DNA from: Rubrivivax sp.
Lineage (GTDB): Bacteria > Pseudomonadota > Gammaproteobacteria > Burkholderiales > Burkholderiaceae_C
NCBI GenBank assembly: GCA_016789865.1
Contig: JAEUPC010000053.1
Location: 1 to 33,423 of the forward strand
Direction: 5' to 3'
Length of the DNA stretch: 33,423 nt
Below the pieces are notes generated by a model, which saw nothing but the letters and a program-made list of their open reading frames with translations, was not told the origin of the DNA and ran no database searches. Shown here in pieces: positions 28,495 through 33,423 of the stretch. Within the stretch, counting starts at the first letter, position 1. Each line of letters starts with the position of its first letter. The translations under genes were made by a program, and so were the position numbers.

Positions 28495-29058
28495 ATGCGC
28501 TTCGACCTCACCCCACCGGGCGCCGCTTCGCCGCCCGCGCCGCCCTGGAGCACCCGCCGCTGGTTCAACCTGCCGGCGGGCCGCGACGCGCTGGCGCTCG
28601 AAGAGCTGCGCGGCCGCGTCGTCGTGCTGCACACCTTCCAGATGCTGTGCCCGGGCTGCGTCTTCCACGGTCTGCCGCAGGCGCAGCGCATCGCGCAGGC
28701 GTTTGCCGGCGACGACGACGTGGCGGTGATCGGCATGCACACGGTCTTCGAGCACCACGCGGCGATGACGCCGGTGTCGCTGGAAGCCTTCCTGTACGAG
28801 CACCGCATCCGCTTCCCGGTGGGCGTGGACGCGGCCAGCGAGGCCGGCGCCGAGCGCGACCCCGTGCCGCAGACGATGCGGCGCTACGCGTTGCAGGGCA
28901 CGCCCAGCCTGGTGCTGATCGACCGCGCCGGGCGCCTGCGGCGCACGGGCTTTGGCGCCGAGGAGGACCTGGGGGTCGGGGCAGCGATCGCCACGTTGCT
29001 GGCCGAGCCGAAAGACGACGGCGCGACCAGCGCGGGCACTGCCGGGCGCGGCCCGTGA
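28495..29058 (+). CDS. Thioredoxin-fold redoxin (TlpA/AhpC-like), cytoplasmic
   Basis: 187 residues. RGRVVVLHTFQMLCPGCVFHGLPQA holds the CPGC redox pair (C52, C55) at the start of the first helix, as in TlpA-like proteins. The cis-proline loop is GTPSLVLIDRAGRLRR. No signal peptide or anchor is seen, so it seems cytoplasmic. Between the parts lies a segment rich in His (GMHTVFEHHAAM). Partner and substrate unknown; the gene follows the P460 cytochrome gene by 101 bases on the same strand, which suggests a shared redox or detoxification task. The C-terminal tail is low-complexity. Confidence 0.82.
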   Translation: MRFDLTPPGAASPPAPPWSTRRWFNLPAGRDALALEELRGRVVVLHTFQMLCPGCVFHGLPQAQRIAQAFAGDDDVAVIGMHTVFEHHAAMTPVSLEAFLYEHRIRFPVGVDAASEAGAERDPVPQTMRRYALQGTPSLVLIDRAGRLRRTGFGAEEDLGVGAAIATLLAEPKDDGATSAGTAGRGP

Positions 29059-29128
29059 ATCACGGACGGTGACTTGCGCGCCCGCCGGGGGAGCCGGCGC
29101 GGCGCGATGTCAGGCGCCGGCGCTTGTC

Positions 29129-29184
29129 GGCGGCTCAGCGGCGGCTCAGCGCCGGCTCAGCTCGTCCGTTCAGCGCCGTTCAGC
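29129..29184. repeat. Tandem 10-13 bp units downstream of the YidB-like gene
   Basis: GGCGGCTCAGC twice (29129-29150), GCCGGCTCAGC (29151-29161), then two degenerate units ending GTTCAGC. The stop codon of the YidB-like gene (29180-29182) lies in the last unit. The rest of the convergent gap 29059-29128 shows nothing. Confidence 0.75.
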
Positions 29185-29698
29185 GGCGGCCGCCCAGCAG
29201 CCCGCCGAGCAAGCCCCCGAGCTGGTCGCCCATGCCCTGGATGTCGCCTTGCGGGATCTGCCCCCGCGGCGTGAGCTGGTCCACCACCTGCGGCAGCATC
29301 TGCGAAAGCTGCCCGAGCAGGTCGCCCTGGTTCATGCCGAGCTGGCTGGCCATCGAGCCGATGCGCTCACCGCCGAGCACCTGGCCGAGCTGATCGGGCG
29401 AGATCGGCAGGTTCTGGCCGGTGCCGACCCAAGACTTGGCAACGTCGCCCAGGCCCGCGCGCGCGAACTGCTCGACGAGGCCGCCCAGCCCCCCGAGGCC
29501 GCCGCCCCCCATGCCCGTGCCGCCACCGCCACCCAGCGCGCTGCCGAGCACGCTGCCCAGGCCACCACCGCCACCACCGCCTGCGCCACCGCCCTGGGCC
29601 AGCATGCCGACGATGGCGCTGATCAGCGCCGCCTGGGGGTTGGGCTGGCCGCCGGCGCCTTGGCCGAGCGCGCCGATCACCGAGTCGAGCAGGCCCAT
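29180..29698 (-). CDS. YidB family protein (DUF937), glycine-rich
   Basis: 172 residues. MGLLDSVIGALGQGAGGQPN and AALISAIVGMLAQGG begin the family pattern, a long Gly-rich stretch (about residues 36-74) follows, and LVEQFARAGLGDVAKSWVGTGQN with PISPDQLGQVLGGERIGSMA is the conserved core. It ends GDQLGGLLGGLLGGRR. The family's role is unknown. AAGGAG lies 6 bases before the ATG, a strong ribosome site. Convergent with the redoxin gene. Confidence 0.88.
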   Translation of the reverse strand: MGLLDSVIGALGQGAGGQPNPQAALISAIVGMLAQGGGAGGGGGGGLGSVLGSALGGGGGTGMGGGGLGGLGGLVEQFARAGLGDVAKSWVGTGQNLPISPDQLGQVLGGERIGSMASQLGMNQGDLLGQLSQMLPQVVDQLTPRGQIPQGDIQGMGDQLGGLLGGLLGGRR

Positions 29699-30121
29699 GT
29701 CTCACTCCTTCTGGTCAGTCTGTCTGTGCCCGCGATGGACGGGCGGGGTCGCGTTGTGCGGGCATTCTGGGCTGGCGCTCGGCCCACCGGCAACGCGGGT
29801 TTGTCAGCCCGCCTGCGGGGTGGGCGCCTGCCCCGCCATTGGCACGGGCGTGCGGGGCTGCGGTCGGTTCAGGGGCTCATACGCATTTGCGTTCGAAAAC
29901 ATGGGAAGGCCTTCGACGAGGTGGTGGCGCCGAGGACGCCGCGTGTTCGGCTCCGCGGATGTCCTTGTTCAGCGGCCCAGCTTCGCTGGACCCCTGAATG
30001 CATCCTCCATTTCGCTGCGCCGACCCCCCCGCCGTCCTCGGTGGCACCTGGGTTGGCCTTCGTGGGCCAAGTCCCGCCACGGTCTGTTGCCCTAACCTAT
30101 TCGATCGATCGCGAAGCCGTA
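29699..30121. other. Structured non-coding stretch between the YidB-like gene and rsmE
   Basis: 423 bases without a credible gene. It contains palindromes ACGCATTTGCGT (29881-29892) and GAAGGCCTTC (29905-29914), a long imperfect hairpin (29968-29998), and TTGGCC/GGCCAA (30053-30070). TTCAGGGG at about 29867 repeats one arm of the hairpin. Composition and density of inverted repeats suggest a dispersed repeat or RNA element, but no family is recognised. Confidence 0.45.
29968..29998. repeat. 31-nt imperfect palindrome (REP-like hairpin)
   Basis: TTCAGCGG (29968-29975) pairs with CCCCTGAA (29991-29998) except one C-C mismatch; then, past one C-A mismatch, CCAGC (29977-29981) pairs with GCTGG (29985-29989) over TTC. 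The shape and size are like bacterial REP units. Confidence 0.5.
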
Positions 30122-30964
30122 TCAGAGGCTCAGCGCCAGCGCGGCCAGGGCGGCCAGCGGCGCGGTATCGGCGCGCAGGATGCGCGGGCCCAGCGAGGTG
30201 GTGGCGAAGCCGGCGTCGCAGGCCTGCTGGTGCTCCGCGGCACTGAAGCCCCCTTCGGGGCCGCTCAGCAGCACGACCTGTGTGGCCCGCGCCGAGGCCG
30301 GCCACGTGCTGCGCCACGGCGCCGCTTCCGGCGCGGTGCTGAGCAGGTAGCCCGGCGGCTTCGCCTGCGCGCCGACCGCGCTGCGGTGTGCCGCGGCCTC
30401 GACCAGCCAGGGCCCCAGCTCGCGCACGCCGTGAACCACGGGGACCCGTGCGCGCCCGCATTGTTCGCATGCCGCGGCGGCGATGGCCTGCCAGTGCGCG
30501 CGCTTGCGCTCGGCGCGTTCGCCGGCCAGCCGCAGCACCGTGCGCTCGGTGGTCAGCGGCTGCAGCGCGGCTGCGCCCAGCTCGGTGGCCTTCTCCACCA
30601 GCGTGTCTGCGCGCTCGTTGGCGGGCATGCCGAAGGCCAGCGTCACGGCGATCGGCAACTCGGCCGCCGCGGCCGGCCGTGCCGCCGTGCCCAGCCGAAC
30701 GCGCACGCCGCGGCGGGTGATGGCCAGCACCTCGGCGGGCCACTCCACACCGCTCGCGCCATCGAACAGGTGCAGCGTGTCGCCGGGCTGCAGCCGGCGC
30801 ACCATCACATGCCGTGCCGGGCCTTCGGGCAGGGCGATGTCGGCGCCGGCGGCGAGCAGCGGCTCGGCGACGAACAGGCGCAGGCCGAGCGGCCCGAGTG
30901 GCCCGAGTGGCCCAAGTGGCCCAAGTGGCCCAAGTGGCCCGCCCTCGCCCGCGGGCGGGTTCAT
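30122..30964 (-). CDS. rsmE: 16S rRNA (uracil(1498)-N3)-methyltransferase, with N-terminal Gly-Pro-Leu repeat
   Basis: 280 residues; usual size about 245. It methylates U1498 of 16S rRNA. The family start RLFVAEPLLAAGADIALPEG is preceded here by MNPPAGEGG and six GPL triplets (residues 9-26). The PUA-like part has HVMVRRLQPGDTLHLFDGASG; the SPOUT knot has FGMPANERADTLVEKATELGA, RAHWQAIAAAACEQCGRARVP and the cofactor loop LLSGPEGGFSAAEHQQA, then LGPRILRADTAPLAALA. The ATG overlaps the amidase stop as ATGA (30961-30964), so translational coupling is likely and fixes the start. Confidence 0.95.
   Translation of the reverse strand: MNPPAGEGGPLGPLGPLGPLGPLGPLGLRLFVAEPLLAAGADIALPEGPARHVMVRRLQPGDTLHLFDGASGVEWPAEVLAITRRGVRVRLGTAARPAAAAELPIAVTLAFGMPANERADTLVEKATELGAAALQPLTTERTVLRLAGERAERKRAHWQAIAAAACEQCGRARVPVVHGVRELGPWLVEAAAHRSAVGAQAKPPGYLLSTAPEAAPWRSTWPASARATQVVLLSGPEGGFSAAEHQQACDAGFATTSLGPRILRADTAPLAALAALALSL
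30887..30940 (-). repeat. Six tandem 9-bp units at the 5' end of rsmE
   Basis: On the coding strand GGGCCACTT three times, GGGCCACTC twice, and GGGCCGCTC; each codes Gly-Pro-Leu. The array lies between the start codon and the first conserved codons. Confidence 0.92.
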
Positions 30965-32331
30965 CGCGGCGCAGCGGGCTGCCCGGGCGACAGCAGCGCC
31001 TGCACTGCCAGCGCCACGCCGGCCAGCGCCGCGTCGCCACCGCGCGGCGCGCTGAGCATCAGGCCCACCGGCATCGCGCCCGGCTCTTGGCAGGGCAGCG
31101 AGAACGAGCAGCCGTCGAGGAAGTTGATGGCGAAGGTGTTGCGCAGCAAGAGACCATTGGTCCTGAAGAACGCCTCGTCGCTGGCGGCCAGCGGCGCGAT
31201 CGGCGGCGCGACGATCGGCACGGTGGGCGCCACCAGCGCATCGAAGCCGGCCAGCCGCGCGGTGACTCGCTCGATCCAGTCGGCGCGCCGCCGCTGCATG
31301 ACGATGTAGTCGGCAGCCAGCACGGGCTCGCCCAGCGCGATGCGCGCGGCCACCCGCGGGTCGTACTCGGCGCGCCGCGCGGCAAACAGCGCGCGGTGCG
31401 TGGCGTATGCCTCCACCGGCGAGAAGCCGCCCGGCGCGTTGATGGCGCCGATCTCGCCCAGTTCGGCCAGCGTGATTTCGCTGACCTTCGCCCCGGCGGC
31501 CGACAGCCGCGAAAGCGCGCGCTCGAAGGCCTGCCCCACCGGCGCTTCGAGAGCATCGAGCATCAGCGTGCGCGGCACCGCCAGCGCCAGCCCACTCACC
31601 GAATCGCGCACCGGCACCGCCAGCGGTGCGCCGGCCAGCACGCCGTCGACGAGCAGGCAATCGGCCACCGTGCGTGCCATCGCGCACACCGTGTCCAGCG
31701 AATGCGACAGCGAGAAGGCGCCGGCCAGCGGCGTGCGCGTCTGCGTGTTCTTGAAGCCCACCAATCCGCACAGGGCCGCCGGAATGCGGATCGAGCCGCC
31801 GGTGTCCGAGCCGAGCGCGGCCACCGCCAGGCCCAGCGCCACCGACACCGCCGCACCCGACGACGAGCCGCCGGGAATGCACCCCTCGCCGCCGGCGGCC
31901 TGCGCCGCCGGGTTCACCGGTGTGCCCAAGTGCGGGTTGAGGCCCACGCCCGAGAACGCGAACTCGGTCATGTTGGTCTTGCCGACGATGGCCGCGCCGG
32001 CCGCGCGCAGCCGCTGCACCGCCGGGGCGTCGGCGGGGGCCGCCGGCGCGCGGCGCAGCACCACCGAGCCGGCCAGCGTGGTTTCGCCGGCCACGTCGTA
32101 CAGGTCCTTGATCGTCACCGGCAGCCCGGCCAGCGGTGCGGCGGCCCACGCGGCGGCCGGCAGCGCGTCGGCGCGCCGCGCCGCGGCGAGCGCGTCATCG
32201 CGGTACAGCTGCGTGAAGACATGCGCCGCCTCGGGTGCGGCGGCGCGCGCCAGCACGTCGGCGATCAACGCTTCGTGCACGCCGCCGCGGCCGGCCAGGC
32301 GCCGGCGCAGGGTGGGGATGTCGTCGAGCAT
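30961..32331 (-). CDS. Amidase signature family hydrolase
   Basis: 456 residues. The Ser-cisSer-Lys triad is complete: K75 in PVTIKDLYDV, the serine run in IPGGSSSGAAVSVALGLAV (S156-S158), and the nucleophile S180 in GSDTGGSIRIPAALCG. TNMTEFAFSGVGLNPHLGTP is the usual upstream motif. It resembles GatA in layout but lies apart from gatB and gatC, and ends with family features of generic amidases, so it is called by family only. Substrate unknown. It is the first gene of a pair with rsmE (4-base overlap). Confidence 0.92.
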   Translation of the reverse strand: MLDDIPTLRRRLAGRGGVHEALIADVLARAAAPEAAHVFTQLYRDDALAAARRADALPAAAWAAAPLAGLPVTIKDLYDVAGETTLAGSVVLRRAPAAPADAPAVQRLRAAGAAIVGKTNMTEFAFSGVGLNPHLGTPVNPAAQAAGGEGCIPGGSSSGAAVSVALGLAVAALGSDTGGSIRIPAALCGLVGFKNTQTRTPLAGAFSLSHSLDTVCAMARTVADCLLVDGVLAGAPLAVPVRDSVSGLALAVPRTLMLDALEAPVGQAFERALSRLSAAGAKVSEITLAELGEIGAINAPGGFSPVEAYATHRALFAARRAEYDPRVAARIALGEPVLAADYIVMQRRRADWIERVTARLAGFDALVAPTVPIVAPPIAPLAASDEAFFRTNGLLLRNTFAINFLDGCSFSLPCQEPGAMPVGLMLSAPRGGDAALAGVALAVQALLSPGQPAAPR

Positions 32332-32681
32332 GTTGCTGGGCCGGCGGCGCGCCGCGTTGGGTGGTGCGCCGCATTCTCGCAGTGCGCGCTGTCGGCGCCG
32401 CCTGGGGCAGCGACGGCGTGGGATGGCCCGCGGCTGACGGCCGGAATGACCGGGCGTGCGGCGGGCAGCTTCCTAGAATCCGCTCACCGCCGGGGTGCTC
32501 GCCCGCGGCGCTGCAAACAAGAGACGCCGAATCCAGTTCTTGTCAAAGCTCACAACAAATCGCTTTCACAAGAGTGCCGACCCGGGCGGCCAATGAAAGG
32601 CGAACTGCATCGAGCCAACCCGGCCGGGCGAGCTTTGCAGGAGGGGGTCGTCTCGGCGCGGGCCAGTGGCGCGAAGCGGCA
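32332..32681. other. Intergenic region between pntB and the amidase gene
   Basis: 350 bases without a credible gene. 32515-32575 is clearly richer in A and T than the surroundings and contains TCTTGT (32538-32543) and ACAAGA (32568-32573) as an inverted repeat. A TTGACA hexamer on the minus strand (32541-32546) lacks a -10 partner at the right distance. Confidence 0.4.
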
Positions 32682-33423
32682 CTAGCCCTTCAGCGCGCCC
32701 AGCACCTCGTCCAGCATCTTCTTCGCGTCGCCGAACAGCATGCGGTTGTTGTCTTTGTAGAACAGCGGGTTGTCCACGCCTGCGTAGCCGCTGGCCATGC
32801 TGCGCTTCATCACGATGCTCGTCTTGGCCTTCCACACTTCGAGCACCGGCATGCCGGCGATCGGGCTCGTGGGGTCGTCCTGCGCCGCGGGGTTCACGAT
32901 GTCGTTGGCGCCGATGACCATCGACACATCCGTGGTGGGGAAGTCGTCGTTGATCTCGTCCATCTCCAGCACGATGTCGTAGGGCACCTTGGCTTCGGCC
33001 AGCAGCACGTTCATGTGCCCGGGCATGCGGCCGGCCACCGGGTGGATGCCGAAGCGCACCGTGACACCCTTGTCGCGCAAGAGCTTGGTGATCTCGAACA
33101 CCGTGTGCTGGGCCTGCGCCACCGCCATGCCGTAGCCGGGCACGATGATCACGTTCCTGGCCTCGCGCAGCAGCTCGGCGGTTTCCACCGCGCTGATCGG
33201 CAGCACCTCGCCGGCCGGCTGGGCCGCGGCGCCGGCACCCGCGGCGGGCGCGCCGCCACCGGTGCCGAAGCCCCCGGCGATGACGCTGATGAAGTTGCGG
33301 TTCATCGCGCGGCACATGATGTAGCTGAGGATGGCGCCCGAGCTGCCCACCAGCGCGCCCACCACGATCAGCAGGTCGTTGCTGAGCATGAAGCCCGTGG
33401 CCGCCGCCGCCCAGCCCGAATAG
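32682..33423 (-). CDS. pntB: NAD(P) transhydrogenase subunit beta, 5' end missing
   Basis: The frame is open to the window edge ([17 protein letters not shown] at the start), so only the C-terminal 247 or so residues are seen. The last membrane helices ([41 protein letters not shown]) lead to the NADP-binding domain III with [62 protein letters not shown] and [15 protein letters not shown]. The enzyme couples proton flow to hydride transfer between NADH and NADP+. An Ala/Gly/Pro-rich linker (about 15 residues) after GGFGTGGG joins membrane and soluble parts. Confidence 0.97.
   Translation of the reverse strand, partial: YSGWAAAATGFMLSNDLLIVVGALVGSSGAILSYIMCRAMNRNFISVIAGGFGTGGGAPAAGAGAAAQPAGEVLPISAVETAELLREARNVIIVPGYGMAVAQAQHTVFEITKLLRDKGVTVRFGIHPVAGRMPGHMNVLLAEAKVPYDIVLEMDEINDDFPTTDVSMVIGANDIVNPAAQDDPTSPIAGMPVLEVWKAKTSIVMKRSMASGYAGVDNPLFYKDNNRMLFGDAKKMLDEVLGALKG

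Noticed and set aside
29877-31040. Minus-strand frame spanning the non-coding block and part of rsmE
   Set aside because: Arg/Ala-rich low-complexity product, out of frame with the clear RsmE protein, no ribosome site.
32541-32546. TTGACA on the minus strand before the amidase gene
   Set aside because: No -10-like hexamer at 16-19 bases, so it is not called as a promoter.

Overview
This 33.4 kb window is a GC-rich chromosomal segment holding the replication origin of a betaproteobacterium. The order rpmH-rnpA-yidD-yidC-mnmE pointing left, with dnaA-dnaN-gyrB pointing right, the lineage-specific insert in RnpA, and the styles of the DnaA, GyrB and MnmA proteins suggest Burkholderiales, most likely a Rubrivivax/Leptothrix/Ideonella-like member. 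The genus is inferred from memory of protein styles, not from a search. No rRNA, tRNA, CRISPR array, prophage or insertion sequence was seen.

Layout. 1-3712 (+): the 3' part of a KefB/KefC-type cation:proton antiporter, an exported histidine phosphatase, apt, and a DUF1924/SHP-like cytochrome. 3738-8445 (-): rpmH, rnpA, yidD, yidC, then mnmE after a strong hairpin. The first four form a tightly packed set with 1-nt and 4-nt overlaps. 8446-14701: origin region with dnaA, dnaN and gyrB. DnaA boxes occur inside rnpA, on the -10 element of the dnaA promoter, and in the dnaA-dnaN spacer. In that spacer the last box is followed by a GC-rich linker and CTA triplets, which resembles the DnaA-box/GC/DnaA-trio unwinding module known from Bacillus. 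14769-18597: a caspase-like lipoprotein, an outer-membrane barrel protein, an FGGY sugar kinase and a 45-residue peptide gene.

18712-23232 (-): a complete adaptor/ATPase/two-permease exporter of the MacAB/DevBCA type. 23395-27274 (-): mnmA, a 102-residue unknown protein, and purC overlapping an aspartoacylase-like deacylase gene. 27329-29058: an HxlR-type regulator divergent from a cytochrome P460-family gene that is followed by a CPGC thioredoxin-fold protein. 29180-33423 (-): a YidB-like protein, a structured non-coding stretch, an amidase gene overlapping rsmE, and the 3' part of pntB.

Most unusual features: (1) origin elements that share bases with coding and promoter sequence; (2) unrelated short tandem arrays (7, 7, 10, 11 and 13 bp periods) in many spacers between 19 and 30 kb, often touching stop codons, together with 9-bp arrays coding collagen-like Gly-Pro-X runs inside MnmA and RsmE; (3) two small gas-binding-type c-cytochromes (SHP-like and P460) at separate sites without their usual partners. 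Base counts, skews and homology searches were not run; all family calls rest on motifs read from the translations.
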